Counted from the stretch's first letter, positions 8,717 through 18,602 are shown. The stretch is 64,000 nt of DNA from Niameybacter massiliensis (GCF_001282685.1 NZ_LN875035.1:3316001-3380000); one strand, 5' to 3'. Numbers and translations: made by a program. Notes: generated by a model from the letters alone, not told the origin.

Positions 8717-9578
8717 GTTTCATCTTCCTTCCAATTACATAAGTTAATAAGTTCAGTGTAAGTACTACTAATAATAGAACAATCGCTGTTCCATAAGCTT
8801 CTTCTAACGAAATACCTTCTTTAGCTAACATATAAAGGTGTACTGATAAAGTCCTACCTGATTCCATAACATTTGAAGGTACTCTAAATACCATACCTGC
8901 TGTTAAGTAAATTGCTGCTGTTTCACCAATGATACGTCCTGTACTAAATACAATCCCTGTTAAAATACCTGGTACTGCACTAGGTAATACAACTTTCATG
9001 ATTGTTGCAAATTTTGATGCCCCAAGTGCAAGTGAACCTTCTCTATAGCTTAAAGGTACTGTTTTTAAAGCTTCCTCTGTAGTTTTTACAACTGTTGGAA
9101 GGATCATAAGTGCTACTGTTAAGCCCCCTGCAAGGATACTGTAGCCCATTTTGAGTTGTGTTACAAAGAACATCATTCCAAATAACCCAAATAGAATAGA
9201 AGGAACAGCCGCTAAACATTCAATAGCAAAACGTAAGCTCTTTACGAATTTTGATTGTTTTGCATATTCACTTAGATAAATAGATGTTCCCATTCCAACT
9301 GGTACTGCAATTACAAGCCCCATAAGTACCATATATATAGTTGTTATAATAGCTGGCATAAGTCCTGCTATATTAACATGACCTATCCCCTTCATAAAGA
9401 TATAAGATAAGATCCAAATAAGCATTGCAAATGTAGAGAATGCAATTAAACCAATAACACCATAAATAATTTTTTCTTTTGTTGAAACATATTTAAATGG
9501 ATTATTATTCTTTTTCGCTGGTTTTTGTTCAGCTACTGGAGTTTCCTGTACCGTATTACCACTAAGCTTTGCTTCCAC
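8706..9578 (-). CDS. pstA: Phosphate ABC transporter permease PstA
   Basis: This 290-residue inner-membrane permease has six predicted membrane segments after a ~35-residue Lys-rich cytoplasmic N-terminus. The EAA loop that docks PstB is visible as [20 protein letters not shown]. It forms the channel with PstC. It overlaps pstC by 17 nt and pstB by 11 nt. Identity is fixed by operon order pstS-C-A-B-phoU and by length. Confidence 0.95.
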   Translation of the reverse strand: MEAKLSGNTVQETPVAEQKPAKKNNNPFKYVSTKEKIIYGVIGLIAFSTFAMLIWILSYIFMKGIGHVNIAGLMPAIITTIYMVLMGLVIAVPVGMGTSIYLSEYAKQSKFVKSLRFAIECLAAVPSILFGLFGMMFFVTQLKMGYSILAGGLTVALMILPTVVKTTEEALKTVPLSYREGSLALGASKFATIMKVVLPSAVPGILTGIVFSTGRIIGETAAIYLTAGMVFRVPSNVMESGRTLSVHLYMLAKEGISLEEAYGTAIVLLLVVLTLNLLTYVIGRKMKHGK

Positions 9579-10431
9579 GGCCTTCCCTCCTTTCTGAATA
9601 ATTATTGATTATATGTGTAATTACGTTGATTGCAATAATAAGGATGAATAAAATCATACCTGTTGCAAAAAGTGCTTGTTGATGTATACCTGAAGCATAA
9701 CCCATTTCGATTGCGATATTCGCTGTAAGCGTTCTTACTGGGTCAGTAATGCTTGTTGGAAGTAATGCTGTATTTCCTGCTACTAGGATAACAGCCATTG
9801 TTTCACCAAGTGCACGTCCTGTTGCTAAAATAATACCTGCTAAAGTTCCTGATTTAGCTGCTTTCAGCTGAACTTTGAATATATATTGTAATTTACTTGC
9901 GCCAAGTGCTAACGCACCTTCTTTAAATTCATTTGGTACTGCTCTTAAACTTACTTCTGTCATACGAATAACTGTAGGAAGTACCATTAATGCTAAGATG
10001 AAAATAACAGCAAGTAAGCTACTTCCTGCTCCTTTTCCACCAAAGAATTTATTAATCATTGGTACAACTACCATAAGCCCCCAGAATCCATAAATAACTG
10101 AAGGAATCCCTGCTAATAAGTCTACTGCTGCTGAAAGAATTTTTGCGAGTTTACTAGGAAGAATTTCTACTAAGACAATTGCTGTACAAATTCCAACTAT
10201 AATGGCTACAAGCATAGCCCCTGCCGTACCATAAAGGCTGGAAACGAGCATTGGGAAAATCCCAAAGATTTCACCTGAAGGCATCCAATTGGTGCCGGTT
10301 AAAAATTTCCAAAGACTAGTATGTTGAAAGAATGGAAGTCCATTGACTACGATATAGAATCCCATAAATGCAACTACTGAGATTGTAAGAGCTGCAAAAC
10401 ACCAGAACACTTTCTTCATTATTCTATCCAT
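9562..10431 (-). CDS. pstC: Phosphate ABC transporter permease PstC
   Basis: This is a permease of about 289 residues with six membrane segments and the PstC EAA loop EFKEGALALGASKLQYI. The frame opens at a GTG at 10440, but AGGTGATC lies immediately upstream of two ATGs (10434, 10431). The second has the better spacing and is used here. It is the first permease gene after pstS, separated from it by a stem-loop that may lower expression relative to the binding protein. Confidence 0.94.
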   Translation of the reverse strand: MDRIMKKVFWCFAALTISVVAFMGFYIVVNGLPFFQHTSLWKFLTGTNWMPSGEIFGIFPMLVSSLYGTAGAMLVAIIVGICTAIVLVEILPSKLAKILSAAVDLLAGIPSVIYGFWGLMVVVPMINKFFGGKGAGSSLLAVIFILALMVLPTVIRMTEVSLRAVPNEFKEGALALGASKLQYIFKVQLKAAKSGTLAGIILATGRALGETMAVILVAGNTALLPTSITDPVRTLTANIAIEMGYASGIHQQALFATGMILFILIIAINVITHIINNYSERREGRGSKA

Positions 10432-10456
10432 CATGATCACCTTATTAATTATAATG

Positions 10457-10481
10457 GATAAGAGGCTAAAAGCCCCTTATC
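10457..10481 (-). promoter_or_regulatory. Intercistronic stem-loop between pstS and pstC
   Basis: GATAAGGGGC-TTTTA-GCCTCTTATC on the minus strand is a 10-bp stem with one G-U pair. It is followed by CATTATAAT, not a T-run. It is probably an mRNA stabiliser or partial attenuator giving more PstS than permease. Confidence 0.6.
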
Positions 10482-10488
10482 ATATTTT

Positions 10489-11397
10489 CTATTTAACTGA
10501 GATATATTTTTCGCTAACGATTTCTTGACCTTCATCACCTAAGATAAAGTCTACGAATTCTTTTGTTACTTCTGGAGCCTCTTTACTTGTTAAGATAAGA
10601 AGTGGTCTAGAAATACTGAATGAGCCATCTTTTACACTTTCAACTGTTGGTTCTACACCATCAACACTGATTGCTTTTACTGTTTCATCAATGAATCCTA
10701 AAGATACGAAACCTACTGCACCTTCTTTAGAAGCAACTGTTGCTTTCATTGTACCGTTACCTTCTGCGATAAGAGCACCTTGTGACATAGAAGAAACTTT
10801 TTTACCATCGATTTCTTTTTCAAGTTTAAGGATTTCTTCGAAAGCACCTCTTGTACCAGAACCATCTTCACGAGATACTACGATGATTGGTTGATCAGTC
10901 CCACCAACTTCACTCCAGTTAGTAACTGTTCCTTCAAAGATATCTTTAATTTGATCTTTTGTTAAATCTGTTACACCATTTGTTGGGTTTACTACTACTG
11001 CAATACCATCGTATGCAATTGTTGTAACTTCAAAGTTTTCATTTTCTTCTTCTGCTTTAAGTTCACGTGATACCATACCGATATCTGCTGTTCCATCATG
11101 TGCTGCTTTAACACCCGCAGATGAACCTACACCTTGAACTTCTACTACTACTTCTGGTTGAACTTCTTTATATTTTTCTGCTAAGCTTTCCATTGGTACG
11201 GCTACTGTTGTTGAACCAACTGCTACAACTTTACCGCCTGCTTTTTGTGTATCTTCTTTTTGTGTATCAGAAGCTTGTGTATTTTCAGTAGCTGAACCTG
11301 TTGGTGCTGGTGTACTTGTTGTACCACCTGAACATCCTGTTAACATTGCCATTCCAATTGTTGCTACGCCTAATATTCTTAAAAATTTATTTTTCAT
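10489..11397 (-). CDS. pstS: Phosphate-binding lipoprotein PstS
   Basis: This 302-residue substrate-binding protein has a lipoprotein signal peptide ending in MLTGCSGG (Cys-22 lipidated) and a Thr/Gln-rich linker of ~30 residues. The PBP-like domain has the phosphate-ligand motifs VGSTTVAVP, GVGSSAGVKA, DIGMVSRE and SREDGSGTRGAFEE. It captures inorganic phosphate outside the membrane and hands it to PstCA. It is the first operon gene, behind a Pho box and GGGGG ribosome binding site. Confidence 0.96.
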   Translation of the reverse strand: MKNKFLRILGVATIGMAMLTGCSGGTTSTPAPTGSATENTQASDTQKEDTQKAGGKVVAVGSTTVAVPMESLAEKYKEVQPEVVVEVQGVGSSAGVKAAHDGTADIGMVSRELKAEEENENFEVTTIAYDGIAVVVNPTNGVTDLTKDQIKDIFEGTVTNWSEVGGTDQPIIVVSREDGSGTRGAFEEILKLEKEIDGKKVSSMSQGALIAEGNGTMKATVASKEGAVGFVSLGFIDETVKAISVDGVEPTVESVKDGSFSISRPLLILTSKEAPEVTKEFVDFILGDEGQEIVSEKYISVK

Positions 11398-11453
11398 TTT
11401 TTATTGCCCCCTTATGTAATTTACGAGATTAAGGATACCCCCCTAATGTTCAA

Positions 11454-11497
11454 AACATATTTGAGTTATGTTAAATCTATGTTAAATTCTTTAACAG
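11454..11497 (-). promoter_or_regulatory. Pho box and promoter of the pst operon
   Basis: On the minus strand TTTAACATAGA and TTTAACATAAC form an 11-bp-period direct repeat (11465-11486), the spacing used by PhoP dimers (TTAACA consensus). A degenerate third unit lies upstream (11487-11497). A weak -10 (TATGTT, 11454-11459) follows, with the Pho box replacing a -35. Induction by PhoPR under phosphate limitation is inferred. Confidence 0.75.
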
Positions 11498-11642
11498 ACT
11501 AGCACAATTTTTACTAATCTCATTATTAATAGGAAAGAATACCTTCCATATATATAAAACAATCTATTATTATAGATTGTCAGCATAAAAGCAATTTGTT
11601 AGAGTATATTTAGAAACTGTAAATTATATGGAGATGATAATC

Positions 11643-12851
11643 ATGCTAGGATTAGCTTTAGAAGGCGGCGGTGCAAAAGGAGCCTTCCACATTGGTGCTA
11701 TTAAGGCCTTTCTTGAAAATGGCTATGAATTTGATGGTGTTGTTGGAACATCTATAGGTGCTTTTAACGGTGCTTTAGTTTCACAAGGCGACTTTAATAA
11801 ACTCTATGAGCTTTGGATTAACTTAGAGCCCTCTACCTTATTTGATATAGATGATGGGTATATGGGAAAGATGGTTCAGAGTGAACTCTCTTTAGATATG
11901 ATTAAGTATTTGAAAAACCGTGCAAAAGCATTTATTGAAAATGGCGGTATTGATACTGGAAAGCTAAGAAATGTTTTAGATCAACTTATAGATGAAGATA
12001 AACTTCGTACCTCTAACCGAGATTTTGGAATGGTTACTGTATCTATTCCTGACTTTAAACCTGTAGAAATTTATAAAGAACTTATTCCTGATGGAAAAAT
12101 TAAAGATTATATTATGGCAAGTGCCAGTTTTCCAGGCTTTAAACTTTGCCCTCTAGATGGGAAGTACTATATAGATGGAGGCATTCATGATAATTGTCCT
12201 GTCAATCTACTTCTTAGAAAAGGATATGATAAGATTATTGCTATACGCACTTCAAGCAGTGATAAATTTTCAAAGCTCGACCCACATAATGCTGAGATTA
12301 TTAATGTTTTACCTTCAGAAGATTTGGGTACAACCCTCTTATTTACTAATGAGCTTATTAAGCAAAATATTAAATTAGGCTATTATGATGCTTTAAAAGT
12401 AATCCGTGGCCTAAAAGGACAGCGGTACTATATTGAACCTGTAGATGATGAAATAATTTGGAATAAGCTTCAAACGCTCTCCGATGAGATTATTTTTGAA
12501 ATTGGTAAGCATCTTAAATTGCCCGAAATGAATAGTAAACGTATGCTCTTTGAGAAAATCATTCCCACCTTTGCTAATCTACTTAAGCTTTCCCCTACTG
12601 CAACTTACCAAGATATTCTCATTGCACTTTTAGAACCTCTTGCTACACGTTGCTCTGTTGAGAAATATGAAATTTATACACTTTCTTCTTTTATTACGAC
12701 TATAGAAGAGCATCTCTTGAAGATTTCTCCTTCTTATCGTAAGAATCCTCATCGTTTTAAGATTAAACGATTACCTCTTGCTAAACTTCACCATCCTAGC
12801 ACAGAAGAACTTGCCTATATTATGTTGGAATCCTTTTATAAAGAATTATAG
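11643..12851 (+). CDS. Patatin-like phospholipase family protein
   Basis: This is a 402-residue protein. The ATG at 11643 is chosen because GGAG lies 9 nt upstream; five more in-frame codons back to 11628 would place that motif inside the gene. It carries the complete patatin machinery: oxyanion loop LEGGGAKGAFH, nucleophile elbow GTSIGAF (Ser of GxSxG), and the catalytic Asp in YIDGGIHDNCP. Together these make a Ser-Asp dyad acyl hydrolase on lipids. The C-terminal ~150 residues have no recognised domain. No signal peptide, so cytoplasmic. It is monocistronic and divergent from pstS. Its transcription end coincides with the terminator of the first repeat at 12857. Confidence 0.88.
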   Translation: MLGLALEGGGAKGAFHIGAIKAFLENGYEFDGVVGTSIGAFNGALVSQGDFNKLYELWINLEPSTLFDIDDGYMGKMVQSELSLDMIKYLKNRAKAFIENGGIDTGKLRNVLDQLIDEDKLRTSNRDFGMVTVSIPDFKPVEIYKELIPDGKIKDYIMASASFPGFKLCPLDGKYYIDGGIHDNCPVNLLLRKGYDKIIAIRTSSSDKFSKLDPHNAEIINVLPSEDLGTTLLFTNELIKQNIKLGYYDALKVIRGLKGQRYYIEPVDDEIIWNKLQTLSDEIIFEIGKHLKLPEMNSKRMLFEKIIPTFANLLKLSPTATYQDILIALLEPLATRCSVEKYEIYTLSSFITTIEEHLLKISPSYRKNPHRFKIKRLPLAKLHHPSTEELAYIMLESFYKEL

Positions 12852-12856
12852 ATATA

Positions 12857-13000
12857 AAAAAAGACGCCCTTGGGGAAGGCGTCTTTTTGTCCGTTTATAT
12901 ATTCATACAAACTGAAAAAGGGATAAATAATATGGGGAGATTTTAATCTCAGAGTGAGATATGTAGCTTTAATTGTTAGGGAAGATTAGGCTACATATCA
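12857..13000 (-). ncRNA. Repeat copy 1 of a tandem small-RNA array
   Basis: On the minus strand this starts with a 10-bp hairpin (GATATGTAGC/GCTACATATC). The 22-nt loop holds UCUUCCCU. Then come CUCCCC and UAUCCCUUUUUC segments, and finally a terminator hairpin GACGCC-TTCCCCAA-GGGCGTC followed by seven Ts. The same terminator also serves the patatin gene on the plus strand (five Ts). Four C-rich UCCC motifs per copy are conserved. No open reading frame of note. Confidence 0.55.
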
Positions 13001-13090
13001 TTCGCTCATGTGACTATATTAATCCATACTCTTGAATAAGTTATGAAGATAATCTTCATTTTTCAAAAAAAATATGAAATCCTTTTCACA

Positions 13091-13240
13091 AAAAAAAGAC
13101 GCCCTTGGGGAAGGCGTCTTTTGATCCGTTTATATATTGATACAAACTGAAAAAGGGATAAATAATATGGGGAGATTTTAATCTCAGAGTGAGATCTATA
13201 GCTATAACTGTTAGGGAAGATTATGCTATACATCATCTGC
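13091..13240 (-). ncRNA. Repeat copy 2 of the small-RNA array
   Basis: This has the same architecture as copy 1, including the perfect GACGCC/GGCGTC terminator with eight Ts on the minus strand. In the first hairpin the fifth pair changes from G-C (copies 1, 3, 4) to A-U (TATAGC/GCTATA). That is a compensatory double change supporting an RNA stem. Copies 1 and 2 also share CTTCATAACTTATTCAAGAG upstream (13260-13282 here). Confidence 0.55.
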
Positions 13241-13350
13241 TCATGTAACTATCATATCTTATCCTCTTGAATAAGTTATGAAGACAATTTTCTTTTCTAG
13301 ATAAAATATGAAATTATTTTCATAAGCATTTCTAGTTCTTATTTTACTCA

Positions 13351-13498
13351 AAAAAAAGACGCCTTGGGGATGGCGCCTTCTTTTTTTTCCGTTTATATTA
13401 TACAAACTGAAAAAGGGATAATAATATGGGGAGATTTTAATTTTAGAGCGAGTTATGTAGCTTCAACTGTTAGGGAAGATTTCTGCTACATCTCTTCT
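13351..13498 (-). ncRNA. Repeat copy 3 of the small-RNA array
   Basis: It is nearly identical to copy 4 over ~150 bp and shares all four UCCC motifs. The terminator arm has a C-for-T change (GGCGCC) but keeps eight Ts on the minus strand. A TAATAT -10 lies at 13505-13510, with a poor -35. It lies directly downstream of the cspA terminator region. Confidence 0.5.
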
Positions 13499-13618
13499 CT
13501 TCATATATTATTTTAAAGGCTTACAGTGAATTTGATTTGAAGGAAATTTTAATAAATTAACAACTTTCTTAGTCCATAAAATGAATTACATAATACTCTC
13601 TAAACAATAATATAAAGC

Positions 13619-13649
13619 AAAAAAGGCAGAACCAAAGTTCTGCCTTTAA
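13619..13649 (-). terminator. cspA intrinsic terminator
   Basis: The stem AAAGGCAGAAC/GTTCTGCCTTT is followed by TTTTTGC on the minus strand. Confidence 0.88.
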
Positions 13650-13665
13650 AATAACTGTTGAGTTA

Positions 13666-13866
13666 TTATGCTTTTGTAACGTTCTCTGCTTGAGCGCCAC
13701 GTGGACCCTTAGTAAGGTCGAAGTTTACTTTTTGTCCTTCTTCAAGAGATTTGAATCCATCTCCTTGAATTGCTGAGAAATGTACGAATACGTCATCTCC
13801 ATCTTCTCTTGAAATAAATCCAAAACCTTTTTCTGCGTTAAACCATTTAACTGTACCTGTCATCAT
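13666..13866 (-). CDS. cspA: Cold-shock protein CspA
   Basis: This is a 66-residue cold-shock-domain RNA chaperone, the usual length. Both RNA-binding motifs are intact: KGFGFISRE (RNP1) and DVFVHFSAI (RNP2). It starts with two ATGs (13866, 13863) behind AGGAGG. The gene has a consensus promoter, a 150-nt leader with internal repeats, and its own terminator. It sits between copies 3 and 4 of the small-RNA repeat. A mechanistic link between the RNA chaperone and those RNAs is possible but unproven. Confidence 0.96.
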   Translation of the reverse strand: MMTGTVKWFNAEKGFGFISREDGDDVFVHFSAIQGDGFKSLEEGQKVNFDLTKGPRGAQAENVTKA

Positions 13867-14016
13867 GTGCGGTACCTCCTAATATGAATTTCTGTAATCT
13901 ACGTAAACAAAAAAAATTCACATAATATTACAGATTATATTAAGTAACATATATAATCTCTAATAACATGTGAATCTCAATTAACACGTGAAGCGATATA
14001 GCTGACTACTGAATAC
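13867..14016 (-). promoter_or_regulatory. Long 5' leader of cspA
   Basis: The inferred transcript has ~150 nt before the start codon. It contains an imperfect direct repeat (TTCACGTGTTAATTGAGA, then TTCACATGTTATTAGAGA) and a possible stem GATTATAT/ATATAATC. Long structured leaders are typical of cold-induced csp mRNAs; thermosensing here is inferred. Confidence 0.5.
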
Positions 14017-14022
14017 TTTTAT

Positions 14023-14051
14023 AGTATACGCCGTTTCTTTACAAAAGTCAA
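14023..14051 (-). promoter_or_regulatory. Strong sigma-A promoter of cspA
   Basis: TTGACT (14046-14051) and TATACT (14023-14028) on the minus strand are separated by 17 bp. Confidence 0.8.
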
Positions 14052-14125
14052 GGATAAATTTATAATAACTTACTTTTATTGAAGTTCCTAATCTATAATT
14101 AATAAAGTTACCTTTCTCTCAAAAC

Positions 14126-14271
14126 AAAAAAGACGCCTTGGGGATGGCGTCTTCTTTGTTTCCGTTTATATTATACAAACTGAAAAAGGGATAATAATAT
14201 GGGGAGATTTTAATTTTAGAGCGAGTTATGTAGCTTCAACTGTTAGGGAAGATTTCTGCTACATCTCTTCT
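14126..14271 (-). ncRNA. Repeat copy 4 of the small-RNA array
   Basis: This copy has the clearest promoter: TTGTTA (14301-14306), 17-bp spacer, TAATAT (14278-14283), predicting an RNA of ~146 nt. The 7-bp first hairpin (ATGTAGC arms) has UCUUCCCU in its loop, followed by the other UCCC segments. The terminator with CATCCCCAAG loop ends in six Ts on the minus strand. It lies between the CPBP protease gene and cspA. Confidence 0.58.
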
Positions 14272-14277
14272 CTTCAT

Positions 14278-14306
14278 ATATTATTATGCCTGTAATTTTT
14301 TAACAA
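14278..14306 (-). promoter_or_regulatory. Promoter of small-RNA copy 4
   Basis: TTGTTA and TAATAT are spaced 17 bp on the minus strand. The -10 and the following 20 nt are shared with copy 3. Confidence 0.5.
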
Positions 14307-14354
14307 AATATGACGCCCACTCTAATAAATTAAGAACTTTTTATAAAGAAATCT

Positions 14355-15254
14355 TTATGCTGTTTTTTTAGATAGTTGCCATATTAATATACCACTTACC
14401 ACAATCATAAAACCTGTAGTTAATATACTTCCTTCCATTCCAAAAGGCCCACCATTCCATATAGAAGCCTCTCCTATGTGAGTTTTAAATAAGCTAACAT
14501 CTAATGCATTTCCACTCACATTGATTCCAAATACATTTCCTTGAAAGAGATTCCAAGCTGTATGGAATCCACATGCACCCCATAGATTTTCCTCTTTTAA
14601 GACTAACAGACACAGCATCAATCCACACATCAAAATATTAATTAAACTGATAGCAGTGACACCACTATTCCCTAAATGTAATAACGAGAAAACAACTGAG
14701 GAGAAGATAATCCCTTTATAAACACCATACTTTACAGCAATAGATTGAAACATATAGCCACGTACTAATATCTCTTCTGCAGCTCCTTGAATAATCCAAG
14801 CCGTAAGAATGAGGCCAAAAAGTATTACGCCATTAATACCTATAGGAAGATTAGATACAGTTAATGTTATTTCACCTTTAAACTGTAAAATACTTATTAC
14901 TAATAAAACTCCAATAACAGCTATAGCCATTCCTTTTAAATAACTTGATATAACATGATTTTTGAAGAATCCAAGACTCTCTACTTTACGCTTCTCTATA
15001 TAAGAAACATAAAGTAAAATACCTCCTCCAGCTATTGCAAAGGAAATAGCATATTGCATGTATTGTAAATAAATAAGGCTAAGTTCTGTTTCATTATTTC
15101 CAAAGATAGTAACTCCTATAATAGATGCTACTCCTATTCCTACGGAAAGCAATATTGTAAATATAAAAGGCATTAAAATAATGGAAACAATACTTGCTCC
15201 TTTGCCAACCTTAGCTGCTTCTAACATTTTGTTATCTTCAAGCATATTACTCAC
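14355..15254 (-). CDS. CPBP-family intramembrane glutamic protease
   Basis: This is a 299-residue membrane protein with about eight hydrophobic segments and the CPBP/Abi (CAAX-like) protease core. The Glu pair is in GAAEEILVRGYMFQS (EExxxR), followed by a His in VVFSLLHLGNSG and a third motif HTAWNLFQG. Members process or bind membrane substrates, including prenylated proteins or bacteriocin-related peptides. No bacteriocin genes are nearby. It is on the same strand as yajC-tgt and 23 bp downstream, so it may be cotranscribed. Substrate unknown. Confidence 0.85.
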   Translation of the reverse strand: MSNMLEDNKMLEAAKVGKGASIVSIILMPFIFTILLSVGIGVASIIGVTIFGNNETELSLIYLQYMQYAISFAIAGGGILLYVSYIEKRKVESLGFFKNHVISSYLKGMAIAVIGVLLVISILQFKGEITLTVSNLPIGINGVILFGLILTAWIIQGAAEEILVRGYMFQSIAVKYGVYKGIIFSSVVFSLLHLGNSGVTAISLINILMCGLMLCLLVLKEENLWGACGFHTAWNLFQGNVFGINVSGNALDVSLFKTHIGEASIWNGGPFGMEGSILTTGFMIVVSGILIWQLSKKTA

Positions 15255-15277
15255 TCCTTAGAAAAAGAAGAGGATGA

Positions 15278-15661
15278 TTATTCCTCATCCTCTTCCTCGT
15301 ATTCTTCATATTCATCTTCTTCGTATTCATCTTCATCATCTACCACTGGCTCTGCAGCTTTAGAGATTGTAAGGTTTGGTGCACCTACTGATGCAACTGC
15401 TACTCTTTTAACTGGGATACGAACACTTTTGTTAAGGCCAAGTTCAATAATAAATAAGTCATTGATGATATCTACAACTTTACCATAAATACCTGTTGTA
15501 AGTAATACTTCATCCCCTACTTTGATAGACCCTTGCATATCCGCTACTTGTTTGTCTCTTTTCTTTTGTGGACGGATAATTAAGAAGTACATAATTAAAA
15601 AGAAAAATCCAAGGTAAAGCACTGTTGACATAAGCATTCCGCCTGTTGATGCTGTTTGCAT
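15278..15661 (-). CDS. yajC: Preprotein translocase subunit YajC
   Basis: This is a 127-residue accessory subunit of SecDF-YajC. The start at 15661 (MQTASTGGMLM) is used because GGAGGAG lies just before it; the earlier in-frame ATG at 15676 would read through that motif. There is one N-terminal membrane segment (VLYLGFFFLIMYFLIIRP), then the conserved cytosolic barrel QKKRDKQVADMQGSIKVGDE...TTGIYG. The C-terminal ~22 residues are an unusual run of Asp/Glu/Tyr (EDEYEE repeats). It follows tgt directly, the standard Bacillota arrangement. Confidence 0.93.
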   Translation of the reverse strand: MQTASTGGMLMSTVLYLGFFFLIMYFLIIRPQKKRDKQVADMQGSIKVGDEVLLTTGIYGKVVDIINDLFIIELGLNKSVRIPVKRVAVASVGAPNLTISKAAEPVVDDEDEYEEDEYEEYEEEDEE

Positions 15662-15685
15662 AATTTTCTCCTCCATTATTATAAA

Positions 15686-16840
<1,155 letters not shown>

Positions 16841-16928
16841 CTACCATACAGTTTACAAGAAAAAGTATGTTATTACAAGAATCCTCTTCTGTATTTTTAT
16901 CATTTTTTCCTACTTTTAGTCACAGTTA

Positions 16929-16957
16929 TTGAAGGTATTCTAATAATTTGTTACAAT
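16929..16957 (+). promoter_or_regulatory. sigma-A promoter of aroC
   Basis: TTGAAG (16929-16934) and TACAAT (16952-16957) are separated by 17 bp, about 30 nt upstream of the aroC start. Confidence 0.65.
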
Positions 16958-16987
16958 TAAGACAAATCATTCAAGGGAGGTTTTCAT

Positions 16988-18157
16988 ATGTCCGGTTCTA
17001 TTTTTGGCAAATATTTTACTGTATCTACTTTTGGTGAATCTCATGGCCCTGCCATTGGTGTCATTATTGATGGCTGCCCTTCTAATATACCTCTTTCAAA
17101 GGAAGATATTATGAAGAACATGGCTAGAAGAAAACCTGGCAATCCTAAAATTGCCACTGCGCGTAAAGAATCTGATGAAATAGAAATTTTATCAGGGGTA
17201 TTTAACGGAAAAACTACGGGCACCCCTATCTGTCTTATGATTCGTAATGAAGACCAACGTTCTCATAATTACGACCATTTAAAAGACATTTATCGTCCTT
17301 CACATGCTGACTATACTTATCACTTAAAATATGAAAATCGTGACTATCGTGGAGGTGGACGTGCCTCTGCTCGTGAGACAGCTGCTCGTGTTGCTGCCGG
17401 TAGTGTGGCTATGCTCGTTTTAAAGGAACTCGGTATTCACATTCAAGCTTACACTAAAGCACTTGGAACAATTACTGTTAATGATGATGAAATAAATTAT
17501 AACGAAATTCCAAATAATCTTCTTTCTATGCCTCATGTTGCAAAGGCAGATGCTGCACTGGAGCTTATTGCACAGATGAAAGAAGAACAAGATTCTATAG
17601 GCGGTATAGTAGAATGTCAAGTTACAGGCCTACCTGTAGGTATTGGTGAACCTGTATTTGATCGTCTAGATGCATGTCTTGGACAAGCCATTATGAGTAT
17701 TAATGCAGTTAAAGCTTTTGAAGTAGGTGAAGGCGTAAAGGCTAGCTCTATGAAAGGCTCTACATATAACGATGCTTTTTATACCACTACTGAATTAGAT
17801 CATTATGGCGAGGCAAACTATAAAAGTCATGGATTCTCAGGCAATGCTCATCCACTTTGCAAAAGGGTGTTGAAACATACTAACCATTCTGGTGGTATAC
17901 TGGGTGGTTTATCTGATGGATCACCGGTTGTCTTCCGTGCTCATTTTAAACCTACACCTTCTATTGCTAAGCCTCAACAAACGCTTAATCATAATCTTGA
18001 AAATGTAGAAGTTTCTATTCAAGGTCGTCATGATCCAACGGTTGTCGCACGTGCTGTGGTTGTGGTAGAATCTATGGCAGCACTTACTATTTGTGATTTA
18101 CTTCTTCGTGGTGCAACCTCAAGAATTGATCAAGTGAAAGCTGCTTACCAACATTAA
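16988..18157 (+). CDS. aroC: Chorismate synthase
   Basis: This 389-residue enzyme converts EPSP to chorismate using reduced FMN, the last common step of aromatic amino-acid synthesis. Conserved blocks are GESHGPAIGVIIDGCP (N-terminal signature), RPSHADYTY, the Arg-rich flavin site GGGRASARETAARVAAG, and the late RHDPTVVARAVVVVESM block. The start is ATG after AAGGGAGG. No other aro genes are adjacent. Followed 19 bp later by a channel gene on the same strand. Confidence 0.97.
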   Translation: MSGSIFGKYFTVSTFGESHGPAIGVIIDGCPSNIPLSKEDIMKNMARRKPGNPKIATARKESDEIEILSGVFNGKTTGTPICLMIRNEDQRSHNYDHLKDIYRPSHADYTYHLKYENRDYRGGGRASARETAARVAAGSVAMLVLKELGIHIQAYTKALGTITVNDDEINYNEIPNNLLSMPHVAKADAALELIAQMKEEQDSIGGIVECQVTGLPVGIGEPVFDRLDACLGQAIMSINAVKAFEVGEGVKASSMKGSTYNDAFYTTTELDHYGEANYKSHGFSGNAHPLCKRVLKHTNHSGGILGGLSDGSPVVFRAHFKPTPSIAKPQQTLNHNLENVEVSIQGRHDPTVVARAVVVVESMAALTICDLLLRGATSRIDQVKAAYQH

Positions 18158-18176
18158 TTTACAGCTTAGGTGAACA

Positions 18177-18599
18177 ATGAAAAAATTAAAGTTAGTTTGG
18201 AAAATATTAAAAAGTACAAATGCCGATAAGATTGTTATAAGCTTTTTTATCTTTATTCTTTTTATGGGTTTTATTTTTGAACTAGTTGAACCTAGTATTA
18301 ATTCCTATGGGGATAGCCTATGGTACTGCTTTACCGTTGTTTCAACAATAGGTTTTGGTGACTTCTATGCAGTTACAACTCTAGGTAGGCTTTTAACTGT
18401 ACTTTTAAGTTTTTATGGGATATTTGTCATTGCACTTATTCCTGGTATTGTTGTTAGTTTCTACATGGAATTTATGAAAATTAAAGCGAATGAAAGTACA
18501 GCTACTTTCCTAGAAAAATTAGAGCACTTAGAGGATCTTTCTAAGGAAGAATTAGCTGAGATTTCTGCTAAAGTACGCGAAAAAAAATACAAGATGTAA
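18177..18599 (+). CDS. Two-TM potassium channel (ion_trans_2 family)
   Basis: This 140-residue small channel subunit has an outer helix (~20-40), pore loop and inner helix. The filter reads TVVSTIGFGDFYAVT, matching the K+-selective TxGxGD consensus. A charged coiled C-terminal tail (LEKLEHLEDLSKEELAEI) could assemble the tetramer. It lacks an RCK/TrkA-N domain. ATG behind AGGTGA. Probably cotranscribed with aroC and ended by the hairpin at 18603. Confidence 0.85.
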   Translation: MKKLKLVWKILKSTNADKIVISFFIFILFMGFIFELVEPSINSYGDSLWYCFTVVSTIGFGDFYAVTTLGRLLTVLLSFYGIFVIALIPGIVVSFYMEFMKIKANESTATFLEKLEHLEDLSKEELAEISAKVREKKYKM

Positions 18600-18602
18600 A
18601 TA

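Noticed and set aside
12857..14287. CRISPR array
   Set aside because: Repeat units are ~145 nt with hairpin and terminator, only four copies, irregular spacing and no cas genes.
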